Shown here: positions 27,020 to 40,234 of the stretch, one piece after another
Layout: each line of letters begins with the position of its first letter
Numbering within the stretch: position 1 is the stretch's first letter
Assembly: GCA_013400975.1 (NCBI GenBank)
Contig: WBMZ01002669.1
Span: 62,001 to 126,000 of the forward strand
Origin: Atrichornis clamosus
Taxonomy: Eukaryota; Chordata; Aves; Passeriformes; Menuridae
Length of the DNA: 64,000 nt
Reading direction: 5' to 3'
Translations under genes and position numbers: made by a program
The notes under the pieces: generated by a model
Told to the model about the DNA's origin: nothing
Database searches by the model: none
The model's input: only the letters and a program-made list of their open reading frames with translations

Positions 27020-28790
27020 GAATATGGGTAGCATTAGAAGGGACCTTAATATTTTGTTTAGTCCAACCTCAATGCCCAAGGCAAGGACATCTTTCACCAC
27101 ATCAAGCTGCTTGAAGCCTCATTCAATCTGATCTTAAAGACTTCTAGGGATGGTGTATCTACTTCTCTGGGCAACCTGTTTCAGTGTCTTACCACCCTCA
27201 CTGTAAAACCTGTCATCCTTATATCCAATCTAAAACTACCCTCTTACAATTTCAGAAAGCCTTTCTCTCTCTTTCTGCTAACTTGTCTCCCTCATATATT
27301 GGAAAATTGCTGCAAGTTCTCCCTGCAGCCTTCCCTTTTTGCGGGCTTGAACAACCCCAACTCTTTACGCCTTTCCTCACAGGAAAGGTGCCCGCATCCT
27401 CTGATCAACTTGGTGGCCTCAGCTGGACTCACTCGTACAGGTCCATGTTTTTCTTGTACTGGGGACCCTGGAGCTGGATGCAGTACTCCAGGTGAAGCCA
27501 CACAAGAGCAGAGGGCAAGAATCACCCCACTGAACTTGCTGGCCATGCTCATTTTGATGCAGCCCAAGATATTATTAGCTTTCTACACTACAAGTGCAAA
27601 CTGTTAGCTCATACTCAATTTTTCATTTACCAATCTAACCAAGTCTTTCTCTTCAGGGCTGCTGTTAATCCATTCACCTCCAGCACGTACTGATACTGGT
27701 CACTGCCCTGACCCATATACAGGACCTTGCACCTGGCCTCATTTCCAGCTTGGTGTTATCTGCAAACTTGCTGAGGATGTACTCACTCACATTGTCTATG
27801 CTGATATAAAGATGTTGAACAGTATTGGTTCCAGTATGGACCCCTGATGGATACCATTCAGTGCTTCTTTCTACTTGGACATTGAGCTATTGGATTAGCA
27901 ACTACATCTGCTAGTTCCCTAATGACTCTAGGATGCATCTCCTTCTGTTCCATGGATTTATGTATTTTTACTTTCCTTGGATGGTTTTTAGCCTGATCTG
28001 TCATGGTAGATGGGACTTCATTCCTCTAGTTCCTCCCTTGACATGCAGGGACTTGATAGCAACAGAAAGAGAATAGTCTGTGAAAACTCAGGCAATGCAG
28101 TTCTTGAATACCTCAATGTCTCCATGTCAGTTATCTCATTTATTAGAGATGTGTGGAATGGTGGAGTATAAAATTTCTTGGATGACAAAATTTCTTTTGT
28201 CTTTTCTAACTAATATACCTGTGGAAGCCCTTATTATTCTCTTTGTAAAATTTAGCTGTAGCTGTGCCTTAGCTTTCCTGATTCCATCCAAACCTACACT
28301 CTCAGAAGTATCCCTCTATTTTTCCCAGGATGCAAGTCCCTGCTTCCACTGCCTATGCACTTTCCTCATCTTTCAGCCTAATCAGAAAGTCCTTCCTCAG
28401 ACATGCTGGTCTTGCACCTTCCTTGCTCGATTTCTTGCACATGGGAATCAAGAGTTCCTGTGCTCTAAGAAAAATGGCAATAATAGGTGCCAGCTCTCCT
28501 GCTCCTCTGTCCCTGAGGGCAGTTACTCAGGGTGTCCCAGACACTCGTTCCTTAAAAGCTCACTTTACTAAGGTTTAGGGTCTGGACTGTACTTTTCACC
28601 TGGCACATATACCTCAAGATCATGAATTCCATCACGGCATCATCACTGCAGCTCGATATCACTAGCCTAGGCTCCCAGACTCTTCAAATTAGTTCCTCTA
28701 ATAGAGTGATCAATAGGTTCAGTAATGTATCTCCTCTGGTTAGGTTTCCTGTCATCTGGATTAAGTTGTTAATGCAAGAAATCATATAGT
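27020..28790 (-). mobile_element. Long, old CR1 LINE copy (antisense)
   Basis: About 1.75 kb of diverged CR1 in antisense. The 3' end lies at the left (AGAAGGGACCTTAATATTTT). It continues through CTGGGCAACCTGTTTCAGTG, GGTGAAGCCACACAAGAGCA and TTGGTGTTATCTGCAAACTT, then upstream reverse-transcriptase sequence to about 28,790. Open frames on the plus strand here (for example 28080-28571) are antisense shadows. Edges are approximate. Confidence 0.85.
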
Positions 28791-29421
28791 AGAACGTACT
28801 TGCACAAACACTTCTACAGGTTTTACACCAAACATGTAGAGAACAGAGAACAAAAGTTGGTCTGTTTTTTTCTACTTATCAGCTGCTCTAACTATATACT
28901 CAAATTTCCCTACAACTCTTCTTTTTATTACCTACTCTTCTTTGTAAAGAGACACAGGCTATTTTTGAAGCAGCTGGTTAAAATTAAAAATGTAAGATCT
29001 TACTTTAAGGCCCATATATCATTAAGTTGTCACTTTCAGTTCGTACTACACCAATTATGTACAAGTAGGAAATACTAGTACAGTCAGATGTGAGCTTCAC
29101 CAGCAGCAACTTTTAATGATTTACAAGGATCACAAAAGCTAAGTGGAAAATATTTTACCCAAGCATCTTTCACTTTCACCTATTTCCTAAGTCTTCCTTG
29201 CTTGTCACCTACCATTTGTGACATTCTAAAAGCATTTGCACTACAGAGAATGGGAGATCTTGTCCAGTGAATTAATTGGGGTATTAAAGTTTCTTTCAAA
29301 CTGTTAGGAGCTTTTTCGCATGCAGGACACAAGTATAAAGTAAACAACAAGCCCTGAAGACCTCTGCAAATCTGAAAAAGTTGCAAAGAGTCAATAGATT
29401 CACACACTGGTTTTATAGAGC
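28791..29421. other. Unassigned DNA between CR1 and LTR
   Basis: Nothing recognised. The 126-codon minus frame crossing into the LTR is not a gene. Confidence 0.55.
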
Positions 29422-30417
29422 TGTAGTAGGTTGCCCCTGGCTGGATTCCAGGCACCCACCAAAGCTGCTCTCTCACTCCCCTCTGCAGCTGGGCAGGGGA
29501 CCCAAAATACAATGAAGGGTTCATGGGTTGAGATAAAGACAAAGAGAGATCATTCACCACATACTATCACAGGCAAAACTGACTCAGCTTGGGGATATGA
29601 ATTGAATTTAATACTAACAAAATCAGAGCAGGATAATGAGAAGTAAAACAAATCCTAAAAACACCTTTCTCCCCACCCTTCTCCCCTTCCTGGGCTCTAG
29701 CTGCTCCCCACCAGTGGCAGAGAGAGACCAAGAATGGGGGTTACTCTCAGTACTTCACACACTGTTCCTGCTGCTGCTCAGGGAGAAGAGTCCCTACTCC
29801 AGCATGGGATCCCTCCCATAGGAGACAGTTCTCTGTGAACTTCTCCAATGTGAGTCTATTCCATGAACTGCTGCAATATGGGTCACTCTTCACAAGGAGC
29901 ACTCCTTCAGGCACAGCCTGCTCCACTGTGGGTCCTCAACAGGGTCACAAGTCCTGCCAGCAAACCTCTCTCCATGGGTCTGCAGGTCCCTGTCAGGAGC
30001 CTGCTCCAGCACAGGCCTCCCACGGGGTCACAGCCTCCTCTGAGGCATCCCCCTGCTCGGGCATGGGTCTCCTCCATGGGCTGCAGGGCCTCCAGGGGCA
30101 CAGCTGCCTCACCATGGGCTGCAGAGTCTCAGCTCTGGCACCTGGAGTACCTTCTCCTCCTCCTTCTCCACTGACCTTAGTGTCTGCAGAGCTGTTCCTC
30201 TCACATGTTCTCACCCCGCTCTCCTCTGGCCACAATTACAACTGTGTAATAACTTCTTCTTAATTCTTCTTAAATAGGTGGTCACAGACTGGCCCAGCCT
30301 TGGCCAGCGGCACATCTGTCTTGGAGCTGCCTGTGATTAGCCCTGCTGGCCACACAGGAAGCTTCTGGTAGCTTCTCACAGAAGCCACCCACACACCCCT
30401 GCTACCAAAACCTGGCA
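29422..30417 (-). mobile_element. Solo LTR of an endogenous retrovirus (antisense)
   Basis: About 1 kb, GC-rich, bounded by TGTAGTAGGTTGCCCC at the left and ACCAAAACCTGGCA at the right. On the minus strand it reads TGCCAGGTTTTGGTAGCAGG at its start, a known songbird LTR beginning. The repetitive CATGGG/CTGCAG-rich centre (29,900-30,140) produces several overlapping open frames that are not genes. No clear target duplication. Confidence 0.78.
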
Positions 30418-33400
30418 AGCAAACTCAATACAAGGGCCAAAGTATACCTATCAGTTTTCACTACCTAATTTTCTGGGTTTTTTAATAACAAAAGCCTCAA
30501 AACAATGTACTTCTTGAATTCTTTCTGAAAGATTTGGAATTGCATACTAAGATCCCCTACAAACTACATCTTGAAAGTAGTGTTTTCAAGGTATTTTGAA
30601 TTGGATATTAAGAGGCAGAAAATATATCCTTCTCTATTTCGTCTTCACATTTTCAAATCACTGCCAGCCTTAAGACTGAAATGAGATACCTACTGAGTTA
30701 AAAGTCTCATCCAGTTTATGATTCCATGCAGAAGTCCTATGTTGTTGGTTTCACTGTTTTAATAGCAATGTACAGACATGCGCACACATGCAGCTACTAG
30801 GAAAAAGCACAAAGAAAACAGATGTTTTTCTTCTAGACTGAAAAGGATGTTTACAGGTAATGAAGCAGTGTAGCCTGAAGCACAAATCTTCACATTAGTT
30901 TCCATTACTTACTGCTAGAACTTTGTTTTAGAATTGCAACACACTTTTTACTGTGCTTTCCACTCTAGCAGAGGTCTGCAACTAGCCTGAAGATAGCAGT
31001 CCTGTTATTTTTTTTTCCCTTAATCTGGATTATTCAGTACCATATATGTTCACTATGCTCTCGCAAACAAACAGGCCCCTCTGACTAGAAGAATATTCAA
31101 GGACCTCATCTTGTGAGGTGTCTGGGTTAATTGAAGTGTTTGTCCATGACACACACAGTATTGGTTCCTGCTTCAGTAGTTTTTGAGCCATGCATGGCAC
31201 TATTTGTAAAATCAAAACATATGGAAGGAGCTAGGGAATCAGATACAAGAATCCCACTTGTAGGGGAATAAAATATTACAAAAAAAACCCCAAAAACCTA
31301 AACAACAAAATGAAAGAGCCAGTGAGATTCAAAATACTCTTTACAACACATGGCATTCAGTCCCTCATTTTGTACCTCAATGTCCCTCCTAACTGAAATG
31401 CAACTCTACACCAGAAGAGTGATTTTAAAAAAAACTATTACGTTTTTTCAATCAATGTGAAGTGACTAACAGCATTATTCAGTAGGGGCTTTTATAGTAT
31501 GGTACATAAACCCAAAGCGTTTCTGAAAGAAAGATTGTATTGTTATATAATTACAGTTAAGTGGTTGTTAAGGTATTTCTGGTTATTATTAAGAGATTTT
31601 TTTATGACCTTTTTCTGCTAAAGGTTCTGATACAATTCTAGAAATGCAATGATACACTGCAACAAACCAGTACTCGTCTGAAAAATGAGACAACAATGGT
31701 AGGATTTCTACAGTAAAGAGTTATGCAACCACCTATGTTTCATGTGTCTGCAGTTACTATATAATAGTTGTGAAGATAAGTTTTTATACATGCCACCTTC
31801 AAAGTATGACGTGTCATCTTTGTAGCACTTACATTGATAATTCTTGGAAAGGACCCTCCGAAACATCACGCTCATTTAAACATGAGTGTATGTAACGAAT
31901 TCTCAAGGGCAATCAATGCATGATGCGCAAGGACACCAGTAGGGTTTTTTTTCTGAACTGACACACTGCAGCTCTTAAGATTTTATCCAGCTAATTAAAA
32001 GCTAAAACTCTGAAAAAAAGGCTATCTGTACAAATCCCGCTGAACTGATGAATGCTGTTCTGGAAACCAGAAATTCTGTGCATTAGAGAAGAAGCCATTT
32101 AGAAGCCTGTATCACCTATTTTGGGGGTATTTTACAACTTTTGCGACAAGCACTCGCCCAGCAGGCACACCGAAGAGAAAAGCCCTGACACTGGAAGGCC
32201 AGAGGCCGGCTCTAACCGCAGTGTTCGGCTGCCCCCGCGTGGCCGCGCCTGGGAGGACACGCGCGGACATTCCCTCGGAAACGTTACCGCCGCTTTAAGG
32301 GATGGTCCTGCCACTGGAAAGGCAGCACGCTGCTTGCAACAAAGACAAAAGGGCGCTTCGCTGCGGGTTCCTGGGTGCGGCGCTTTTCCTTGTAACCGCT
32401 TACAAAGTACACATCATTGCAACTGCAGAACACGCGCTAGAAAGCAGGATGCCTTTTCACTGGACAACAGTATTTCTCACTACCACAATAATTTTATATT
32501 TTAATACTTTAAAATGCCCTGGCGTAGCCAGGCAGGACATAGGAATCTTTAAAAGTGCTCAGAGAGGGCTGAAGGTGGTTCCCACGGAAACCAGTGTAAA
32601 CTACAAACAGAAAAGTTTGTTAAGAGCATTTGAAAAACATTTCAATAAAATATACGTAAAAATTATACTTACTGCAATACTCGGTATCCGGAACAGAAAT
32701 CATGCTCAGTAAGCCATATTTATTTCATCTCCTATCTCTCAGTATGTGATCATCCTTTTATCTGTCTTGAGATTCACCTTCTTCCTTTCCATTACACCAC
32801 ACCATTATTAAATTTGTGACTATCCTAGTCCTTTTTACTCTATTTTGTTCAGTTATCCATTGTTACATTTACAATATATGGCATTTTTTTAATTTATTCA
32901 ATTTTTTAACCTCTTTTTGTCACATTACTTTTTAAACAAACAGATGCAGCACATTTCATAAGCTCCAGCATCCTCAGATAAACAACTGATAATATATTTC
33001 CTTGTGAAAGACTAATTAGGAGCTATTTTGTTTAAATCTATCCCAATGTTTTTCAAATGGGAGCTACAAGAAAGTTCAGACTGATCACAATGAGTCAGAA
33101 AAATGTAGTGCTAGCCACCAATAACTTTTTTTTGCTTGGGGAAAGAAAAGAGGAAGTCTGGCCAGAAGTGCCTAGATTAGCCAGCCAACTTCTGCAGGTC
33201 ATTTCTTTCAGGGCAGCGAAGATGTTCAACACTTGTGCCCACCAAATATTGTCATTTTTCAAATCCTTAATCCTCCTGAATTATGATTTCAAAAGACAGA
33301 AAAATCTAGTTGACAGAGGATGTAATAATTTTTCCTGTTTGATTACATCACAGTACAAACTAACCAAATTAGCTTCATAAATCCGTGCAGCAAGATTTAC

Positions 33401-34143
33401 AATATTGACAATTATGGAACAAGTACAACTTTGTTTTCACTTTTTCTTAAGAAGACTCAAGAGGACTAAGATACAACCAGAAGTTTGGGAATTGGAGTTT
33501 CAGACTCTAGTACCCATAAAACAGCTTTTTGTTTGGCTGTAACCACTCCCAGACAGTTTATTAATACAACACTAAATTAATCTGCTTTTTCTGAGTTCAC
33601 ATGGGAATTAACAGTGGCTAACATCCCAAGATAGTTTCAATCCATGAGAGAATGCAAAGGGGGTGGGGAACATTATCCATGCTTCTCTTACAATTTATGT
33701 CCTGCAAAACAAGAAATAATCATACATTTTTCAATACAGAAAATTCAGTCTGTTCATAACAGCTCTAATTCTCCTTTGTTCCATTTCTTTGGGGTTTTTT
33801 TCTTTTTTTTTTCTTGAGTTTGTAAGAAATGTGTTCCACATTCTGATTGTTTCCAGACATTGATTTATAATTAATTGTGGCTAACAATGAGCAGCTTAAC
33901 ATGGCGTTTCTCCCAGCCTCCAGGCAGAAGGAGTAAGATATGTCATAAATTCTACACAAACATAAAAAGTCTCATTGCATTTAAATTCCAAAATTACAGA
34001 TTTTAGATACAACCAACTCTTCTTCCTCATGTTTTTTTTATTTCACTTCTGCAATTTTGACTCTGCGTCTTTTGCCTTGTGGCTTTCTTGTTGTTTCCAT
34101 CACTTTATTTTGAATCTTCTTAGATGTTTATGCTGCTGCTAAT
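30418..34143. other. Unassigned DNA around the orphan CpG block
   Basis: AT-rich except for 32.13-32.45 kb. No exon or repeat recognised. Confidence 0.55.
32135..32445. promoter_or_regulatory. Orphan CpG-rich block (possible promoter or regulatory element)
   Basis: About 300 bases with roughly two dozen CpG dinucleotides in surrounding AT-rich, CpG-poor DNA. It includes TGCCCCCGCGTGGCCGCG and GGGCGCTTCGCTGCGGG. Two overlapping open frames (127 and 136 codons) cover it but show no recognised domain. No repeat family is recognised. A promoter of an unannotated transcript is possible. Confidence 0.4.
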
Positions 34144-36140
34144 GGAACCACAGAATAATACTGGAAGGGACCTCTGGTGACTGTCTAGTCCACTTTCCTG
34201 CTCAGACAAGAGCCAATTTTGAAGTCTGATCACATTGCTCAGGGTCTTGTCAAGTTTTGAGAATCCCAGTCTCCACAGTCTCTCTGAGCAACCTTTCACA
34301 GCATTTAATCTTCCTCACTGTGAAATCTCTCCTAATATTCCTATTTGGAATTTCTCCTCCTGGCGTGCTACCACTGATTCTTGCCCTTTCCCACTGCATC
34401 TCCAGAAGCCTGTGTTCTCTACAACCACCCATCAAGAAGCTGAAAAGAGAAAGCCCCCTCCAAGCCATTCCTTCTTCAAGACAAAACAAGTTTCTCAAGC
34501 TCTCTTTGGGTATCATGGCCTTCAGTAACCATCTCGGTGGCTCACCACTAGACTCCTTCCTGTATGTCTGCATCTTTTTTTACTAATGAGCCCAAGCTGC
34601 ACAAGCACTCCAGGCACCATCTCTTAAGTGCTGAATTGAGAGGATTAATGAATTCCCTCAGTCGTCATTCCTAACAGTGCACAGGGTGGGCTTAAGCATT
34701 CATTGCTGCAAAGGGCATGCTGCTGATTTCTGTTCTTGTCCACCAGAATTCTCAGATCCTGCTTTGCAAGACAGCTTTCTAGCCAGTCAATCCCGAGTAT
34801 CTGTTGCATGAGACTGGTCCCTTCCAAGTGCAGGACTCAGCACCTCTGTTGAACTCCAGAAGGTCCCCATCAGTCCGCTTTTTCAATCTCTTGTGCCTCT
34901 GAGTATCGGTACTCATTATCAATCATTCCCCTCCCAAATTTGATGTCATCTGTGAACTTCCTCAGGTGTTCATCAAACATCCCATTTTCTGGATGATTGA
35001 TGAAGACAGTAAATGTTAGCAATTCAAAAACCCTGAGGAATGTCATGCCTAACCAGCCACTATTTGAACCCCTGCTCTTTGAACCTGAGTCCAGCCAGTT
35101 TCCCACACATCTGGAATTCTATCAATCCAGTGCACGTTTCTCCCCTTCAGATACAAAGAGACTGTGTCACATTTTGTTCTTTCCACATCCACACTGCTGG
35201 TCACATTATTGCATAAGGTAATCAGTTTGGTCAGGCACCATCTGATCAGGTAATTCAGTGCTTGCTGTTCCTAGTCACCTTTTCCTGTTGGGCTTGGAAA
35301 TTATTTCCAGGAAGACTGGCTCCATGATCTCCTTGGGGACTTCCATCAGGCTTTAAATTCCCCAAATCCACCTTATCATTCTTCAGGCTAGGTGTGATGC
35401 TTGCCTTCTTCTAGTCATAATGGACTTCGCCCAGGCATCATAACTTTGAATGTCACAGAGAAAGGTTTCACAATGACACTGGCAAGTTTCCTCAGCAGCA
35501 CTCGGTGCATCTCAGTCCCATGAACTTCTCTCTAAGTCTAGATTGTTTAAGAAGTCTTTAACTCACTCTTTCTTTACCATGGCCCAAACTTGGCCTCTGG
35601 GTACACAGGCTTAGGAGACCTGATAGCAGACCCTATCAGTAAAGAAAGAGCAAAAAAAAGCTACTCAGCCTTTTCTATTTCCTGTGTCTCTAAGTCCGCC
35701 ATCTCATTTTTTCAGCAGGGCTACATGTTCCTTAGACTATTCTTGCTGCTTAGGCAGCTATAACAGTCCTTCTTGCTGCCCTTCTCATCCACCACAAATT
35801 TCAGTTCCAGCTGAGTTTGGCTGTTCTACACCATTTGAGAAATGTTTCTTTCATGTAGCCCATCCCCACTCCCACTGGTGTATGAATGCTTTCCACTCTT
35901 GAGTTCAGAGAGAGCTGCTCATTCAACCATGTGGACGTCCTGCCACATCCCCTCAGTCTGTGAACTTCAACGTAAGTTGTTACTATGCCCGAAGAAGGCT
36001 ATTCTTGACAATCAAAAAAGCTGTCAGATCTCTTCACAGCTGCCTCCCATGGGATCTAATCTACAAGCTCACTCATGTTTACGTCCAGTCTTCTAAAGAC
36101 AAAGATCATTGTTCTGCTACATCTTATCTTTTCCCACAGT
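34144..36140 (-). mobile_element. Long, old CR1 LINE copy (antisense)
   Basis: About 2 kb of diverged CR1. The 3' end is at the left (CACAGAATAATACTGGAAGG). Later parts match the CR1 reverse-transcriptase and upstream region in antisense, such as TTTGATGTCATCTGTGAACTT and the region around 35,320-35,760. It overlaps many short open frames that are not genes. Confidence 0.82.
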
Positions 36141-38389
36141 AATATATGGGATGAACACAGCAAACCACTTTCTTAGCATACTGATGAAGTGCTACCACTA
36201 ATCATAAACACAATCTGAACTAAAACCTATTACAAAGGTAAATGTAAAGGTTTGAGAGAATTTCATAAACATTTTTTATTTCTCTGCAATAGACGGGACA
36301 CTCCTACTTACGCAGATGGCGTCTGTAATGCGCATGGCCTCTCACTCAAATCTGAAGATAATGATAGTGAAAATGACAGAGACATGTAGCTCACACATGT
36401 CCAAAACCCCAGAGAGAACCATCCTTGGCCTGCAAGTGCTTAAATATGCAAAGAACCAATTTGTTTTTTCTGGTTATCTTGAGAAAGTTCTGTAGTTCTG
36501 TATTTACCTACATTTTTTCAAAGAGGGCAAGTGTGGCAAGCCTGATTACAGCACAACTTACACACACATAGTCAGACACCACACACCACTGCCTCAGCAA
36601 GATCAGGACACCTATCACACAGTCAGAACCTCTTATTCTTCTTTTAACTGAAAAGCTGTCTGAAGGAAATTACCAGTGATTGTGAAATGTACCCCCCTGC
36701 ATCCTATGATTTGCATTTAAAGTAGTCAGTATATTCTATCCCAAATGCCTTTACTATGAGACAGAGGACTTGAGTTTAAAATGCAGGAATATGATTCTAC
36801 CTTCTTGTTGTTCCCATCTTCCTCTGCAAAACATTAACCTGATGCTCTTTAAGGGTTCAACACATCTTCTGGGACCAGAGTGACAGTGTTTTCCACATTT
36901 CTGTAAACTGACCTTCACTGAATATAAATAAGCATTCTAACCACTGGACTACAGTCACAATGCATCTTGTTTGGCCACAAAGCTGAAATTCTATTCTGTT
37001 TGTGCAGAAATAACAGAGGAAGGCTGTAGGCTAGCTTATGACTTAATGATAAGTGGAGTCTCCACGGAGACCGACATGAAATCGACGAGGTGCCTCAGAG
37101 CGGAAAGTGAACCGTACCATGACTCCCACTTACATCACATCTTCTGATTCAAAACTTGTTTTCATGTCACAACTGGAAAAACAAAGGCATGTTTTCGCTC
37201 TACTGTGAATGAAAACTGAAGCAATTTTGTGAATGCTGCTGTGCTGCTAAATGATAGAAAAACCCACGATATTAAGAATCAAAGGAGGCTTTTCTAACTA
37301 CAAAAAGGGCAGTGATGACCTGATTAATTCTGTCAAGCATAAACCCAAGTGTCCTAACTAAACTAAGATCCAGGTACAATTTATGGGATACAGCTTTTGG
37401 ACTAAAAATTAAATCAAGTTAAATCCTTTTCCAGAAACTATTATGAAGAAGAAAGAACTAATATTATTAATAAGCAGAAATGCAGCTTGCAACCTAATCA
37501 CTGAATGCATTCCAAACAACAGAATACAGAAAGGAAGACCTGTATAAGTATTGTGATGCTAGGTTTGTCACCACAGTTCATTGGAACCTCCTGTCTGTGC
37601 AAGAATAAAGTGTTATGGAAAGGTGGATAAACTCTGATGGAAATCAAGGCACTGAGCTTCTCTTGGCTTGCACTGGGTTATTTGACAGAAGGAGATCCCT
37701 CCCTAGCGTGTAGCTGAACCACGGATGACCAACCATCCCCGGGAGCTACGCAACTGCACCTCCAGACTTCTACACCTGAGCACTCAAAGTACCCAGAGTA
37801 ACACTGGAAATATACAATGCCATGACAGAAATCTTTTTTTTTCATCATCTCTCCTTTCCTTTTCCCCTCCGACATTTCCTTCCTGAAATTAAGCTTCTGG
37901 AACTGCTGTTCCACCCATGCCACACACTGTAGTTTAGATCTTACTATGACAATAAAACAGACATATAGGGATAAAAAGCAGTATGCCCACTCTGCAAGGA
38001 TAAATTACATTGCAAGAAACTAAAGCCTGTGGGTCCAACCACATGCCTCAGGAAGTGCTGGCTGACATCTAAAACACTGATCATATCTCCTTGCTTATGT
38101 AACACAGCACTTAAAGACTGGCACTCTCAAGAGAGGAAGAATAAAGTACCTGAAGCAGATGCGCATTTTGTGAACGAACTGACAGACCTGTTCCTGTTTT
38201 GCAAGAAGATACAACTCCAAGGCCTCTTAGAGCTTTCAACAAAATGTAAGCCACATGCAAGGCAGAATGCTCTCCTTCTCCGCCATGAAACAGCAGGGTG
38301 GGGGTTTTCCACGCATAGTTTCCATCTTTCAATTTCTAGATAATTAACTACCTTCTTCAAAGTAAAAACTTTTACATTGACAAAATTCA
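36141..38389. other. Unassigned DNA
   Basis: No gene seen. A small CpG cluster lies near 37,060-37,120 (around GACCGACATGAAATCGACGA). Confidence 0.55.
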
Positions 38390-38592
38390 GTAGGCCCACT
38401 TCTCTTCAACATCTTCATAAATGACTTGGATGTAGGACTCCAAGGAACACCAAGTAAGTTTGCCAATGCCACTAAACTGGGAGGAGCTGTCAACTCCCTA
38501 AGGGGCAGAGGCCTTTCAGAGAGGCCTTGACAAACAAGAGGTCTGGGCAATCATCAACCATATGAAATTTTACAGGGGCTAGTGCTGGATTG
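38390..38592 (+). mobile_element. CR1 LINE fragment, reverse-transcriptase core
   Basis: Reading 38393 onward in frame gives LLFNIFINDLDVGL, then SKFANATKLGG, the core CR1 polymerase region. The catalytic aspartate pair normally in FADD reads NA here, so the copy is dead. It is flanked by unrecognised DNA. Confidence 0.85.
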
Positions 38593-38795
38593 TTATAAAA
38601 GACTGACTGGTCCTTGACCTTCAGCCAAACCAACAGTACAAACCTTTCCCAAAAAAGGGGTCAGCGGCTACAACTCTAGCCTCAGTTTTTGTCCCTTTAC
38701 CCTTCACATCCTCAGGGTATCCTCTCCAGAAAGGCTGTGTTTTGAGAAAGTTTAGGAAGACCAAGTTAACCACGTTCACATCTACTCAGTAACAT

Positions 38796-38855
38796 CACAG
38801 AATCATAGAATCAAGTTTGAAAAAGACCTCCAAGATCAAGTCCAGCAATCTTTAT
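38796..38855 (-). mobile_element. CR1 3'-end remnant
   Basis: ATCACAGAATCATAGAATCA followed by AAAAAGACCTCCAAGATCAA is the antisense CR1 3' terminus with its octamer repeat. Only about 60 bases are recognisable. Confidence 0.75.
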
Positions 38856-40234
38856 AGGTGTTGCTGGGTTTCCAAAATACAGAACACCCTACCAGCTGAT
38901 ACTTACATTTTTTACTCTTTGCATGCAGGATTGCCAGCTCTTTTTCACTTTCACCACAAGATGATAAGAGGTTGTCTCTTTCTTCTGGAATCTCTAGATG
39001 CTCTTTCTCTCAAGAGTCTTCTGTTTCTCATAAAAATTTGTTGTCTTGAAGCTTCACACTCAAAGGGAGTATTTCCCAAGTTTCCTATCAGCAAAGAATC
39101 GTGGTCCTAATCCAGTTACTAAAGCAGTGACTTCTTAAATCACCACTCCCTCTTCAACTTCTACACCAAAGACTACATTTTACACTCAAATACAAGGTTT
39201 TTCTCCCACCTGGCAGCCCTGTAACTACCCCAAGTGCGTGTAAGCACATCACAGTCCAATGAAGCTCACATTACCTCTTCAAATCCTTCATGATAGGTAT
39301 AGGGCACTAACCTGATGGCCAAAACTGGCAAACAGCTCTGCCCAAGAGCATTAGCCTAGGGTTTGATTTTCCCCCAGTTCTTTCAAGCTCATCTATGAAT
39401 TGCCTAGAGTATCTATTACAGTTTTTTCAAAAGAAAACAAATTTGTAACTGGAAATAACAGTAAAAGAAGACTAAATTTTTCCTAGTTTATCAGACATTC
39501 CCTATCTGTTAAGAAGTAAAAGGAATTGTTGCAATGGCTGTTTTTTTCCCTCCAATAACTGGAGAAGAAAATTAATCAAGACAGAACTTTGTATTTAAAT
39601 CCACAGCAAACACAAACATAATCAGTTAAAATATCAACACTGTGCTCTTGAGAAGCATTCCACAAAAATCGACTGTGGTCCAAAAAAATGAGTTCCAACA
39701 CACAAGAAAACAGCAAACAAAAAGGAGAAAGTAAGACAACTGCAGTCTCAGTCAGGATGACTTGTCCAAACCTGCAACAGTTACTGTCATGGGATTTTCA
39801 AGAACTGCATGAGTCCACGTGGGCAGCTTGGCTCAACAAGACTGGAGAGCTCAACACCTAAAAGAATGTAAAATTTCATACCTAGAAGTGTTACTTCAAA
39901 CTCAGTATCTGACATTTTAAAAACTGACATAAATTTCACACGTACTGTTTATTGTTGTCTCTCAGTCAGTCATGTTGTCTCTGGAGTGATGTAACACTAG
40001 TATTATCTGAAGACACAAATTCCACCAGAGACCACTAAAACTCACACTAACAATGCAGTCTTCCTGAAATTACAAGCCACATCAAAATTCCCCGTTGCTT
40101 CCAAACACACTCTCCACTCTATGCCTATCTCTGATAAACTGGAACACCTTCCTGATATCTCAGACAGTTTACAGAGATTAACAGTAAATGCTGTCTAGCT
40201 CAATCATTCCAATAAGAGGACAGAGCCTCTTGAA
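38856..40234. other. Unassigned DNA
   Basis: Nothing recognised between CR1 remnants. Confidence 0.55.

Noticed and set aside
28080..28571. 163-codon plus-strand open frame, the second longest in the window
   Set aside because: It lies in antisense orientation within an old CR1 copy and has no recognisable protein family.
29835..30263. 142-codon plus-strand open frame and its overlapping frames
   Set aside because: It falls in the GC-rich, internally repetitive body of an LTR.
32121..32712. Overlapping 127- and 136-codon open frames over the orphan CpG block
   Set aside because: High GC lowers stop frequency. Neither translation shows a recognised domain, so I report the CpG block but not a gene.
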